64,000 nt of DNA from Actinotignum urinale DSM 15805 (GCF_000420445.1 NZ_ATUY01000002.1:189889-253888), one strand, 5' to 3'; counted from the stretch's first letter, positions 38,952-47,211 are shown. Numbers and translations: made by a program. The notes: a model not told the origin generated them from the letters alone.

Positions 38952-38990
38952 AACGACGACGAAGAACTGCGCGTCCTTCGTCGTCGTTAT
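38952..38990. terminator. Bidirectional hairpin terminator ppx / nhaA
   Basis: A 13-bp stem AACGACGACGAAG / CTTCGTCGTCGTT (38952-38964 with 38976-38988) with flanking A/T-rich bases; in the nhaA direction it is followed by TTTATAT. Confidence 0.75.
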
Positions 38991-39010
38991 AAAAAAGAAA
39001 AACAGGGGAT

Positions 39011-40369
39011 TTATTTCTGAGTGCGCTTGCGTTGTTGGTGGGCGCGCTCTTCTTCTTCACGCTTGCGCTTGTGGTAGGTCTGTTCCTCTTCTTTCAGTTT
39101 CGCGTCGAGAGCATCCTCTTCTTCCTGGGTGGCGATGAGGCCACGTTTGCGCAGTGTGCGCACGCGCAGGTGTGCGAGAATGTAGCCGAAAATAACCGAA
39201 AGCAGGGTTCCGAGGAGAACGCCTACGCGAGAATGTGCTTCGTGAACGCTTCCCGCAGGGAAACTGAGGGTTGCGATAAGAAGCGAGACTGTGAAACCAA
39301 TACCGGCGAGAACCGAGATGGGGACAAGATCACCCATGCGCATACCGTCCCCGAGTTTGAGCTTGAAGAGCTTAATGAAAAGGATGGTGCCACCGCAAAT
39401 ACCGAGGAATTTACCGAGGGGCAAGCCGAGATAGATGCCGATAGCTACCGGGTCAACGAGGAGCGGGACAATACCGCCCGCGTCCACAATATTCACGCCT
39501 GCAGCGAAGAAGGCGAAAATCGGCAGGACAACACCGGCGGAGAAGAACTCGAACTTGTGGGCGAAACGAACCGTCATTGGTTCTTCATCTGCGCGCACGG
39601 TTGTGGGGACGCAGAAGCCCAGCAAAACTGCCGAAATTGTTGCGTGAACGCCCGCGCGGAAGAAGCAATACCATGTGACGAGGGCGAGAGGCCAGAGGAG
39701 ATACCAGCGGTTCCAACGTTTGAAGCAGAGGAGGCCGAAAACCGCTGCGATAGCGAAGCCACCCAAAAGCCACAGGAAGTTTACGCCGTCGCTGAAGAAA
39801 ATGGCTATAACGATAATGCCACCGAGGTCGTCCGCAATGGCGAGGGTCATGAGGAAAATACCGGCCGCTGAAGGCATGCCCTTACCCGCGATAGCCAAAA
39901 TGCCGAGAGCGAAAGCAATATCGGTGGCAACCGGGATTGCCCAGCCGTCGTACACACCTGAACCGGTAATAATCTGGACACCGCAGTAGACGAGGATGGG
40001 GCCAGCCATGCCGGTGAAGGCGGCAAGGATGGGGACGGCGGCTTTGCGTGGGTCGCGCAGGGAACCAATGGTGAATTCCTGCTTCAACTCAAGGCCGACC
40101 AGGAAGAAGAACAGTGCGAGAAGAAAATCGCTAGCCCATTCGGTGACGCTCAGGTTCAAGCCGAGGCTTTTCGGGCCAAAATGGTATTCGGCGAGTGCCA
40201 CGTAGCTGTCGCGGGCAGGCGAGTTTGCCCAAACTAAAGCTGAAATTGCAAAAAGAACAAGGACAAGTCCGGCGAAAGAATCCTGCTGGAGGGCTGCCTT
40301 ATACCGGGCGATAGGACCGGGGCTTAAACGGCCACGGTGCAAACGTTTCTTTGCATCTTGTGTATTCAT
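39011..40369 (-). CDS. nhaA: Na+/H+ antiporter NhaA
   Basis: 452 residues, about twelve membrane segments. Family motifs: FFFLVGLELKQEFTIG after segment 2 with the conserved lipid-side KxE pattern, AIPVATDIAFALGILA (unwound helix IV, TD), TLAIADDLGGIIVIA (the two Asp that bind Na+/H+), and AGIGFTVSLLIATLSF. The last 50 residues are a charged Lys/Glu/Arg helix (EEEQTYHKRKREEEERAHQ), longer than in E. coli. The family expels Na+ at alkaline pH. A short palindrome CTCTGTGCGCGCAGAG (40394-40409) lies in its 5' region. Confidence 0.93.
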   Translation of the reverse strand: MNTQDAKKRLHRGRLSPGPIARYKAALQQDSFAGLVLVLFAISALVWANSPARDSYVALAEYHFGPKSLGLNLSVTEWASDFLLALFFFLVGLELKQEFTIGSLRDPRKAAVPILAAFTGMAGPILVYCGVQIITGSGVYDGWAIPVATDIAFALGILAIAGKGMPSAAGIFLMTLAIADDLGGIIVIAIFFSDGVNFLWLLGGFAIAAVFGLLCFKRWNRWYLLWPLALVTWYCFFRAGVHATISAVLLGFCVPTTVRADEEPMTVRFAHKFEFFSAGVVLPIFAFFAAGVNIVDAGGIVPLLVDPVAIGIYLGLPLGKFLGICGGTILFIKLFKLKLGDGMRMGDLVPISVLAGIGFTVSLLIATLSFPAGSVHEAHSRVGVLLGTLLSVIFGYILAHLRVRTLRKRGLIATQEEEDALDAKLKEEEQTYHKRKREEEERAHQQRKRTQK

Positions 40370-40505
40370 CTATATCTAAACTTCTTAATAAATCTCTGTG
40401 CGCGCAGAGCGCTAGTTGAGGTATGTCAAACATCACGTTAGGTGAATATCCCGGCGAAAGCCAGATGCATTTTCCTGCAAAAATGTAGGCAAATGCCCCA
40501 ACGAA

Positions 40506-40534
40506 TTGACAAAAATTCTTCTCAAGTCTACTAT
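40506..40534 (+). promoter_or_regulatory. Promoter of tRNA-Leu
   Basis: TTGACA (40506-40511), 17-base spacer, TACTAT (40529-40534). A second -10-like TATAAT at 40553-40558 lies ten bases before the tRNA. Consensus-quality spacing. Confidence 0.65.
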
Positions 40535-40567
40535 TTTTGAGGATTTTGCGTATATAATGTCCATCAT

Positions 40568-40640
40568 GCCCCCGTAGCCCAATGGCAGAGGCAGCAGACT
40601 TAAAATCTGTTCAGTGTGAGTTCGAGTCTCACCGGGGGTA
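40568..40640 (+). tRNA. tRNA with UAA (Leu) anticodon in class-I form
   Basis: 73 nt. Acceptor GCCCCCG/CGGGGGT (first pair G-U), D-stem GCC/GGC with GG in the loop, anticodon stem GCAGA/TCTGT with loop CTTAAAA (anticodon TAA at 40601-40603), five-base variable loop TCAGT, T-arm GTGAG-TTCGAGT-CTCAC, discriminator A. Normal bacterial tRNA-Leu has a long variable arm, which this lacks. CCA is not encoded. Confidence 0.85.
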
Positions 40641-40657
40641 CTAATAAATACGTGACA

Positions 40658-40691
40658 ATGTGGGTGGTGCGCCGAAGCGCACCACCCACAT
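40658..40691. terminator. Hairpin terminator after tRNA-Leu / ABC permease
   Basis: A 15-bp perfect stem (40658-40672 with 40677-40691) closed by CGAA; it lies between the rightward tRNA and the leftward permease gene. Confidence 0.75.
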
Positions 40692-40714
40692 CCGTCGTCC
40701 TTCACAATAAAGGT

Positions 40715-41590
40715 CTAAATATCAGATTTCCTGAAACGTCCCATGGCGAGAACGAGGAATCCGAACGACCACACCAGGATACAAAGGAAAGCAAGAACGG
40801 GATGCGTGTGCCTAATAAGGTCGTGGTCAGACAATTCAATCAGGGTGAACATATCACTGAAACCGTCATTTACCGGGCGCAAAACGTCGTTCAAAAGAGC
40901 CCCCGGCATGAAGGGAAAAACGTATTCATGCATGAAGTCTATGGGAAGAACGAGCAGAATCGAGTCGATGACGAACAGTAGCCACGTTAAGCAAATTGTC
41001 CCGGCGCTGGATCGTACGAGGTAACCCAGGGACATCGATAATATGGCGAGGCATCCGGGGAGAATCAGCACCATTGTCAGGACCCACCATTGCCCGTCGG
41101 AGAAAGCTGGTTGGATGCCGAACATGTACCCGATAGAAATGACCATCAGGGTTGAGACGGCCTCGATAATTAAGGCACTAATAAACACCGCAACTAGTTT
41201 TGTGAGAACGCAGGAGCACCGCTTCGGGTAGGCAAGAACCGTTTGCCTCATGGTGTTGTGCGAATATTCTGTTGTCACAAGCAGTGTTGCGGTTGTGAGT
41301 ATGGTGATAAAGCAGAAGGGGAAAATACTCGTAAGAATGGCAGTTGAGGACACCTTGCCAGCAGTGTGCACCATGTCGTCCTTGCTCAGCTCGTTAAATA
41401 AAATGTAGGAGAAAAGAAGGACGACGAAGAGTGTAATAGCAATAAGCCAGATATTGGAGCGAGCTTTCCAGAATTTGAGAAGCTCACCTAACACCTGCCT
41501 GAAGAATGTTGGTTTAAAGGGGGTGCTTGGCAGTTCCGTGGAAATAGGGACTCTGGTATTCATTTGTGTTTCCTGCGGGTTCGCGTTCAT
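40715..41590 (-). CDS. ABC transporter permease (ABC-2 / bacitracin-type exporter)
   Basis: 291 residues with six membrane segments (IWLIAITLFVVLLFSYILF first; ILVWSFGFLVLAMGRF last) and a TTEYSHNTMRQTVLAYPKR segment, the conserved coupling motif of bacitracin/lantibiotic-type ABC-2 permeases. Its start overlaps the ATPase gene's end by four bases, so the pair is translationally coupled. Substrate unknown; the type is often linked to antimicrobial-peptide export or resistance. Confidence 0.82.
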   Translation of the reverse strand: MNANPQETQMNTRVPISTELPSTPFKPTFFRQVLGELLKFWKARSNIWLIAITLFVVLLFSYILFNELSKDDMVHTAGKVSSTAILTSIFPFCFITILTTATLLVTTEYSHNTMRQTVLAYPKRCSCVLTKLVAVFISALIIEAVSTLMVISIGYMFGIQPAFSDGQWWVLTMVLILPGCLAILSMSLGYLVRSSAGTICLTWLLFVIDSILLVLPIDFMHEYVFPFMPGALLNDVLRPVNDGFSDMFTLIELSDHDLIRHTHPVLAFLCILVWSFGFLVLAMGRFRKSDI

Positions 41591-42582
41591 GCTTGGCCTC
41601 CCTGTGGCGGGAATGGGTTAGTGTTCGATGGCGCTAGGGGCTGGTGGCCCGGTTCCGTCGTTTTTATTCCAGAACGATAATCCACAGCAGATGAGGTGAA
41701 GGACATGAAAATATCCTCAAGGCTGCGATGGGTTGTCGAAAGGTGGTAAATCGGAAGATTGCGGTTAAACATGAGCTGGCCGAGCGCCGGGGCATCGTTG
41801 CTTCGAATAATGAATGTGGGGTACGGATCCGAATCGCTACGCTGTGCCGTGTAGGTGAAGCCTGACGAGGTGAGGAGCTCTTCTGTTTCGCTCACCTTGG
41901 GGGACATGAGCTGGACGAGAGTGTTCTGTTCAGCATTGACGAAATCACTTATGGGGCCTTGGGCGATAAGGCGTCCTTTCCCAATAATGACAATATCTTG
42001 CGCGGTTTGCGCCATTTCGCTCATGAGATGGGAGGAAATGAAAACGGTTCTACCATCCGATGCAAGGTGTTGGCACAATTCGCGAACCCAGCGCACACCT
42101 TCTGGGTCAAGTCCGTTAACTGGTTCGTCGAAAAGAAGAACTTTAGGGTCACCTAGCAGGGCTGTTGCGATACCGAGGCGTTGAGACATACCTAGAGAAA
42201 AACCGCCGATGCGTTTTTTCGCAACACTTGTGATGCCTGTCATTTCGAGGACTTCATCTACCCGTTTTTTGGGGAAACCGTACAGTGTTGCCAAAATTTG
42301 GAGATGTTGGAGCGGTGTCCGTTTGGGATGGAAGGCTTTTTGATCAAGGAGTGCGCCTACGGTTGTTAGAGGCGAGGGGAGGTCCTTGTAGAGGCGTCCA
42401 TAGATGGAAGTTGATCCCGATGTCGGGTTATCCAGTCCGAGGATGCACCGCATAGTGGTGGATTTTCCTGAACCGTTCGGGCCGAGGAAGCCGGTAACGC
42501 GCCCGGGTTCGATGGCGAAAGAGAGGTCATCTACAGCTGTGACCTTTTTATATCTTTTCGTTAGGTTATGAACTGCTAACAT
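41587..42582 (-). CDS. ABC transporter ATP-binding protein (BcrA/CcmA type)
   Basis: 331 residues: Walker A GPNGSGKSTTMR, signature FSLGMSQRLGIATALLGDPK, Walker B VLLFDEPVNGLDPEG, switch His FISSHLMSEMAQ, then an additional domain of about 110 residues (DUF4162-like). No Shine-Dalgarno: on the minus strand TACAAT (42594-42589) ends seven bases before ATG 42582, so the operon mRNA is leaderless. Coupled to the permease downstream. 42583-42886 otherwise shows no gene. Confidence 0.87.
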   Translation of the reverse strand: MLAVHNLTKRYKKVTAVDDLSFAIEPGRVTGFLGPNGSGKSTTMRCILGLDNPTSGSTSIYGRLYKDLPSPLTTVGALLDQKAFHPKRTPLQHLQILATLYGFPKKRVDEVLEMTGITSVAKKRIGGFSLGMSQRLGIATALLGDPKVLLFDEPVNGLDPEGVRWVRELCQHLASDGRTVFISSHLMSEMAQTAQDIVIIGKGRLIAQGPISDFVNAEQNTLVQLMSPKVSETEELLTSSGFTYTAQRSDSDPYPTFIIRSNDAPALGQLMFNRNLPIYHLSTTHRSLEDIFMSFTSSAVDYRSGIKTTEPGHQPLAPSNTNPFPPQGGQA

Positions 42583-42886
42583 TTTTTAATTGTAACCTTT
42601 TCTTCATTGACCTTAGGCAGGGCGTTAATAAGTGGCAAGTATTTCGACGGGTACGTGGAGTGTTGGGCAGAGAAGTCTTTGGGCGCACGGTGTGATGGGG
42701 AGCGAAAATTTTGGCAACGTCGAGTGTTGGTGAGCGAAGATTTCGTGTGTGGCACCAAAGTCATGTAATAGCTTTTTTGAGAAAACTACTGTACCGTAAC
42801 AAATGTGATTTATCGGCATTTTCCAGGTAAATTACAGCATAACTCTGTTTACTTGTGACTGTATGAGTCTCACAGGAGGAAGAATA

Positions 42887-43777
42887 TTGTCTAATCCAAT
42901 TATGAGTAAGAACCCCTATTTCCAGAAGGGTGCCACTACTCCAAATACTTCGTACCTTGGTGGTGGAAATGTGGCAACCGATTCTCGCGTTGGCTCTTCC
43001 TATCAGCAGGGCGCGCCTTACTCTGGGTATCAAAATACGCAACCGGGTATGGGATACGATTCTCCATACGCACAAAGCAATGCTTATCCGGTAGCCAGCG
43101 AATCTTCAATGACATACGACGATGCCATGGTCAAAACCGCCATCTTGCTTGCGGTGTCAATTATCGCTGGTTCAATCACTATGGTTTTCGTCCCCATGCA
43201 GACAGCGCTGGCGGTTATGTTGCCGGCATCTATCGGGGCATTTATTGTCGGCATGATTGGTGCTTTTAAGCAGTCCGTTGGACCGGGGATCAGCATAACG
43301 TATTCTGCTCTTCAAGGCGTTGCGCTTGGCGCAATCACCAAGTTCTTTGATAATTTCTATCCCGGCGTTGCCTTCCAGGCGATCTTGGGAACAACAATCG
43401 TTGTTGGCGTTACAGTGTTCCTGCACATGTCTGGGCGAGTGCGCACAACACCACGCGGGCGTAAAATCGCGATGTCCATTCTTTTCGCCTACGTCATTTT
43501 CGGAATTATCAACCTGATTATCTCCGCTTTCGGCGGGCCAAATCTCCGCGGTTTTGGTGGTAATTTAACCCTTGGTCTGATTTTAGGGCTGGGTATAATC
43601 CTCGTGGCCGCCTACATTCTTATTATGGATTTGGAAACAGCTCAGCTGGCAGTTGAAAATCGAGCACCGAAGTCATTCTCATGGACAGTTGGTTTCGGTA
43701 TCGTTATGACGGTTCTATGGATTTACATCGAAGTTCTTCGCGTTGTCGTTCTTATTGCGAATGCGATGCGTGATTAA
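42887..43777 (+). CDS. Bax inhibitor-1/YccA family membrane protein
   Basis: 296 residues: a Tyr/Gly/Ser/Gln-rich cytoplasmic N-terminus (1-75), then seven membrane segments, ending with ILIMDLETAQLAVENRAPKSFSW and a last segment LWIYIEVLRVVVLI, the pattern of the actinobacterial BI-1-like family (PF12811). Its two conserved Asp near the end of BI-1 proteins match MDLE here. Start chosen at TTG 42887 because AGGAGGA lies six bases upstream; a GTG/ATG further upstream has none. Role in bacteria is unclear (possibly Ca2+ leak or membrane protein turnover). Confidence 0.85.
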   Translation: MSNPIMSKNPYFQKGATTPNTSYLGGGNVATDSRVGSSYQQGAPYSGYQNTQPGMGYDSPYAQSNAYPVASESSMTYDDAMVKTAILLAVSIIAGSITMVFVPMQTALAVMLPASIGAFIVGMIGAFKQSVGPGISITYSALQGVALGAITKFFDNFYPGVAFQAILGTTIVVGVTVFLHMSGRVRTTPRGRKIAMSILFAYVIFGIINLIISAFGGPNLRGFGGNLTLGLILGLGIILVAAYILIMDLETAQLAVENRAPKSFSWTVGFGIVMTVLWIYIEVLRVVVLIANAMRD

Positions 43778-43828
43778 AATCGAGATGAATGTGACGTGTC
43801 GGTTGTACTGACGGTCACGGATTTTATA

Positions 43829-43877
43829 GGGGTGGGGGCGCAACTTAAAAGTTGCGCCCCCACCCCATGTATTTTTA
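43829..43877 (+). terminator. Strong terminator after BI-1-like gene
   Basis: An 18-bp perfect stem (43829-43846 with 43849-43866; GGGGTGGGGGCG core), two bases between arms, followed by ATGTATTTTTATT. Confidence 0.9.
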
Positions 43878-43912
43878 TTACGTATCGTTGCTAGCGACTA
43901 GCTACGGAGTAT

Positions 43913-44317
43913 TTAGAACTGCTTCAAAATATCGACGACGAAAACGAGTGTATCTGTTCCGCCGATTCCTGCCTGCGGAACGCCACGCTTGCCGTAACCC
44001 ATTGCCGGCGGAATCGAAATAAGCAGACGGGAACCTACTGTTTTCCCTGGGATTGAGCGATCCCATCCCTGAATAACCTGGCCAACACCGATTCCGAATA
44101 CTGCGGGATTTCCGCGGTCAAAACTGGAATCAAACTTACGCCCACCCCAGATTTCGCCATGGTAGTCAACCTGAATTTGACGACCGGCCTGAATAACCGG
44201 CCCATTTCCTTCATGTAATACTTCAACAACAAGCCCGCTAGGCGCCTCTGTTTCCGGCCAGTTAAGGACGGGTTTTTTACCAAAGTCACCGAGAACTTCA
44301 GGAAGTTTTTGATCCAT
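43913..44317 (-). CDS. FKBP-type peptidyl-prolyl cis-trans isomerase
   Basis: 134-residue cytoplasmic FKBP with no signal peptide. The core matches the family: VDYHGEIWGGRKFDSSFDRG, FGIGVGQVIQGWDRSI with the active-site Trp, SRLLISIPPAMGYG and TLVFVVDIL at the C-terminus. It assists prolyl isomerisation in folding. AAGGAG six bases before the ATG at 44317. Downstream of the truncated msrA on the same strand. Confidence 0.9.
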   Translation of the reverse strand: MDQKLPEVLGDFGKKPVLNWPETEAPSGLVVEVLHEGNGPVIQAGRQIQVDYHGEIWGGRKFDSSFDRGNPAVFGIGVGQVIQGWDRSIPGKTVGSRLLISIPPAMGYGKRGVPQAGIGGTDTLVFVVDILKQF

Positions 44318-44379
44318 GTCTTCTCCTTATTGTGATGGATGAGCCGGGATAAGGCTCACAAATGGATGACGTTCATACC

Positions 44380-44676
44380 TTACAGTATCGTACAGGCCAG
44401 ATGGCAACCAAAATACTTCTCGCGTCTATTGCTGAGGGGATTTTCAATAACGGCGTTGGGGAAGCGGGCACGCAATTCCCACATGAGTTTTTCCGCACCC
44501 CAGAAGCACCCCATTGCAAGATATATAAGTTCTTCGCCCGGTGCCGGATCCGCAAGGACGCTTGTCCCGAGGACGACGTGAGGCGCGGGGTTCGGGTTAA
44601 TGTGCTGCGCGTGACCGGGGGGATTTCCGCTACCGGGGTAGTGCGCGCGCCCGGGGAGCGGAGGCAGGTTTGCCAT
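44380..44676 (-). pseudogene. msrA: Truncated peptide-methionine (S)-S-oxide reductase
   Basis: 98-residue open frame whose residues 30-66 are clear MsrA: HVVLGTSVLADP then IYLAMGCFWGAEKLMW with the catalytic Cys57. After residue 67 the similarity stops and the frame runs through unrelated sequence to a stop at 44380; the remaining two-thirds of the enzyme (about 150 residues, including the resolving part) are missing and were not found before the FKBP gene 60 bases on. Inactive relic with an intact 5' end, five bases after greA. Confidence 0.8.
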
Positions 44677-44681
44677 AACGA

Positions 44682-45164
44682 TTAGCCCTCAAACGGCTTA
44701 ATGTCGATAATCTCAACCTTAACAGGGCGCCCCATACGGTTTTTGAATGTTGTGGTGTCGCCTTTCTTCAAGCCCATGATAGCCACACCGAGCGGAGCGC
44801 TTTCGGGATAAATTTCTAGGTCGACGAGGTTGGATGCTTCGCGCGCACCGAGCAGGAATGTTTCTTCCACCCCGCGTATTTTAGCGGTAATCACGCAACC
44901 GGAGGCAACGACGTCGCCCTTAGGAGGTGCGGAAACGTCTGCGTTTTCCAACAGGTGCGTAAGCTCCAGGATTCGACCTTCCAGCTTAGATTGTTCTTCG
45001 CGTGCCGCATGGTAACCGCCGTTTTCGCGCAAATCCCCTTCGGAACGCGCCTGTTCAATTTTTTTCCTAATATCCTCACGTTGAACAGTTTTCATATGTT
45101 CAAGTTCGCCGCGAAGCTTTTCGTAAGTTTCGGGTGACAACCATGTCTTTTTTTCTTCAGCCAT
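44682..45164 (-). CDS. greA: Transcription elongation factor GreA
   Basis: 160 residues: an N-terminal antiparallel coiled coil (about 5-80) with the tip region EGDLRENGGYHAAREEQ that reaches into RNA polymerase and stimulates cleavage of backtracked RNA, then a C-terminal FKBP-like domain (GVAIMGLKKGDTTTF, GRPVKVEIIDI). ATG 45164 has AAGGAG five bases upstream; longer in-frame starts are unconserved. A perfect 20-bp tandem duplication (45173-45212) abuts the ribosome site and could be a duplicated promoter element. Confidence 0.94.
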   Translation of the reverse strand: MAEEKKTWLSPETYEKLRGELEHMKTVQREDIRKKIEQARSEGDLRENGGYHAAREEQSKLEGRILELTHLLENADVSAPPKGDVVASGCVITAKIRGVEETFLLGAREASNLVDLEIYPESAPLGVAIMGLKKGDTTTFKNRMGRPVKVEIIDIKPFEG

Positions 45165-45172
45165 GATGCTCC

Positions 45173-45212
45173 TTTTTACTAGACAAAACCTGTTTTTACT
45201 AGACAAAACCTG
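45173..45212. repeat. Perfect 20-bp tandem duplication in the greA 5' region
   Basis: TTTTTACTAGACAAAACCTG occurs twice without a gap (45173-45192, 45193-45212). On the minus strand each copy offers TTGTCT and TAGTAA, so the duplication may have built or altered the greA promoter. Confidence 0.85.
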
Positions 45213-45249
45213 GCGTTCAGGGATTTTCCTTACACGCCAGGACGAAAAT

Positions 45250-45311
45250 AAGGACGCTCGGGTGGCACCCGGGGGCGTCCTCAAACATAAAAAATTATGC
45301 CCATTGGGCAT
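45250..45311 (-). terminator. Two hairpins upstream of greA; the first with a T-run
   Basis: On the minus strand ATGCCCAATGGGCAT (45311-45297) is followed by AATTTTTTATG, a small intrinsic terminator; a second hairpin with arms AGGACGC...GCGTCCT (45282-45251) and tail TTATTTT follows. They would end transcripts arriving from hlyIII and insulate greA. Confidence 0.6.
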
Positions 45312-45384
45312 TCTGGATAGGGAAAGTATATCAGCGTTTGCTGGAGTAACATAGGGATTTATTGTGGATGGCTTAAGGGGAGTT

Positions 45385-45444
45385 ATGGATACGGAACGTC
45401 GTCTCATGTGCGTACACGCCCACCCTGATGACTTGCGTTATTAA
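45385..45444 (+). pseudogene. mca: 5' relic of mca (mycothiol conjugate amidase)
   Basis: A GGGGAG site, ATG 45385 and 19 codons reading MDTERRLMCVHAHPDDLRY then stop. The segment LMCVHAHPDD is the start of the PIG-L/Mca deacetylase metal site (HAHPDDE), and mca is the gene expected between greA and hlyIII in actinobacteria. Similarity ends exactly at the Glu that should follow DD, where a duplicated copy of the hlyIII gene end begins. About 95% of the gene is gone. Confidence 0.65.
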
Positions 45445-45527
45445 ACCGCGAACATTGCGAACGTAGTGTGTCCGTCCCTTTCTACGTGTGGCTGACTTGT
45501 GCTACTAAACTGCGAACATTGCCAACC
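45430..45527. repeat. 64-bp offset duplication containing the hlyIII gene end
   Basis: About 33 bases beginning GACTTG (45430 and 45494) recur 64 bases apart with roughly 27 matches. The right copy contains the final codons and stop of hlyIII; the left copy abuts the mca relic and still reads MFAV-stop on the minus strand. Confidence 0.7.
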
Positions 45528-46197
45528 ATACGGCAATGGCGTGGCAGATAAATCCTCCAAGCGTGCCGGTGTGGAAGAACTCGTGGAATCCCCAGACGCG
45601 CGGCCAGGGGTTAGGCCAGCGGAAACCATAGGCGAGAGCGCCCAATGTATAGCACAAACCGCCAGCGAAAATAAGCCACACAACCGCAGGGCCACCATTT
45701 GCCCAAATCACGGGGACGAACCAGACGGCAACCCATCCTAAGGCAATATAAATCGGTGTTGACAGCCAACGCGGGGCATCCGGCCAGATGTTTGCAAGCA
45801 GAATCCCGCCCGTCGCACCAATCCAGATAATGCTGAGAACAAGAATGCATGTTGAGCGTGGCATGAGAGCAATAGATATGGGCGTGTAGGTTCCCGCAAT
45901 AAGGAGGTAGATATTGGAGTGGTCGAATTTTCGTAAAATTCGTTCGACGCGCGGGCGCCACGAGTTGAGATGATATACGGCAGAATTGCCGAAAAGCACA
46001 ACGCTACAGATGCCGAAAATAATGACACCGGCGAGGATGCCAGATATTGGCGCAAAAATACTTTGAACAATCATATTGGCTAGGGCGAGTGGGGCAATAA
46101 CCGCATGTTGCCAACCTCGCGCTGCCGGTTTGGGGAGCGATGCGAGGAAATTCTTTCGACGCTGAATTATCGTATGTAGTGTGGTTGTGGCTGACAT
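45505..46197 (-). CDS. Hemolysin III family membrane protein (PAQR/YqfA-like)
   Basis: 230 residues with seven membrane segments. Family motifs: NSAVYHLNSWRPRVERILRKFDHSNIYLLIAGTYTP, holding the conserved Ser, His and Asp of the metal site, and GFHEFFHTGTLGGFICHA with the C-terminal His pair. Fold class shared with adiponectin-receptor hydrolases; haemolysis is not established for most members. ATG 46197 with AGGAAA upstream is preferred; in-frame starts further up add unconserved residues. Divergent from uppS as in mycobacteria. Confidence 0.87.
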   Translation of the reverse strand: MSATTTLHTIIQRRKNFLASLPKPAARGWQHAVIAPLALANMIVQSIFAPISGILAGVIIFGICSVVLFGNSAVYHLNSWRPRVERILRKFDHSNIYLLIAGTYTPISIALMPRSTCILVLSIIWIGATGGILLANIWPDAPRWLSTPIYIALGWVAVWFVPVIWANGGPAVVWLIFAGGLCYTLGALAYGFRWPNPWPRVWGFHEFFHTGTLGGFICHAIAVWLAMFAV

Positions 46198-46305
46198 TGC
46201 TTTCCTATGAAACCTCATGGTGATTGAGATACATTCTAGTCTGTAGTTTAATACATTAACCGTCATGTTTTCTGGGTAAACTGGTGTGAGATATGAGGAG
46301 GTTGA

Positions 46306-47130
46306 ATGTCTGGACCGTCGTGGCTATATAGAATGTACGAGTCTCGTTTACAACGTCAGCTCAAGGGTACGCGTATGCCGAGACATGTTGCGGTGATGCT
46401 CGACGGGAATCGTCGGTGGGCGAAGGAAATTGGGCGTTCTGCGACGTACGGACATGCGCGTGGTGCGGAAAAAATTACGGATTTTCTCGGATGGTGTAGC
46501 GAATCTGGTATCGAATTAGTTACGTTGTGGTTGTTGAGTACCGATAACGTGAAACGCGCGAAAGAAGAGTTGGAACCTCTTTTGGAGATTATAGCGACGA
46601 CGGTGGAGAACTTGGCGAGCGTTCACGAGTGGGAGATGTCTATCGTCGGGAATTTGGATATGCTTCCAGGCGATTATGCTGGGCGTCTGCGTCACGCTGT
46701 ATCAACGCAATCAACGTTAATGAATTCCTCACCCGAATCTGCTCAAGCACACGGGTCGCCGAAGCCTGAGGAGGGCGGGAGTAGCAAACTTCATGTGAAT
46801 ATTGCGGTAATGTATGGCGGGCGTCAGGAAATAACGGATGCGGTGCAGGCGTATTTGCATGAGCAGGCTGAGGCGGGTAAAACACTCGAACAGGTTGCCC
46901 AGGATTTCAGTTTGGAGGATATCGGGAACCATTTATATACGCGAGGACAGCCGGATCCCGACTTGGTTATTCGCACTTCGGGTGAGCAACGGATGAGCGG
47001 TTTCATGCTCTGGCAGTCTGTTCACACAGAACTTTATTTTTGTGAAACATATTGGCCGGCGTTCCGGCGTGTGGATTTTCTGCGTGCTCTGCGTGATTTT
47101 ACGCTTCGAGATAGGCGCAAAGGCGCTTAA
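46306..47130 (+). CDS. uppS: Isoprenyl transferase (cis-prenyltransferase)
   Basis: 274-residue Z-isoprenyl diphosphate synthase, related to M. tuberculosis Rv1086 by position. Catalytic MLDGNRRWAKEIG (Asp33), GHARGAEKI, TLWLLSTDNVKR and RTSGEQRMSGFMLWQSVHTELYF are conserved. Residues about 135-160 are an extra Ser/Pro/Glu/Gly-rich insertion just before HVNIAVMYGGRQEI. The product is a polyprenyl (or Z-farnesyl) diphosphate for wall carriers such as the donor used by Pmt. GAGGAGG before ATG 46306. Confidence 0.92.
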   Translation: MSGPSWLYRMYESRLQRQLKGTRMPRHVAVMLDGNRRWAKEIGRSATYGHARGAEKITDFLGWCSESGIELVTLWLLSTDNVKRAKEELEPLLEIIATTVENLASVHEWEMSIVGNLDMLPGDYAGRLRHAVSTQSTLMNSSPESAQAHGSPKPEEGGSSKLHVNIAVMYGGRQEITDAVQAYLHEQAEAGKTLEQVAQDFSLEDIGNHLYTRGQPDPDLVIRTSGEQRMSGFMLWQSVHTELYFCETYWPAFRRVDFLRALRDFTLRDRRKGA

Positions 47131-47157
47131 TCCCGGAGCATTTTCGTGTAGAGTAGC

Positions 47158-47211
47158 GGTTTTTAGTCCGCGCTTTTGTTCGCGCACGTGGTTTTTTAGT
47201 CCGCGCTTTTG
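47158..47211 (+). repeat. 33-bp tandem repeat after uppS
   Basis: GGTTTTT(T)AGTCCGCGCTTTTG at 47158-47178 and 47190-47211. It lies in the 173-base gap between uppS and the convergent pfkB-like gene, which otherwise shows GTTTGCCTTG doublets but no gene. Confidence 0.75.
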
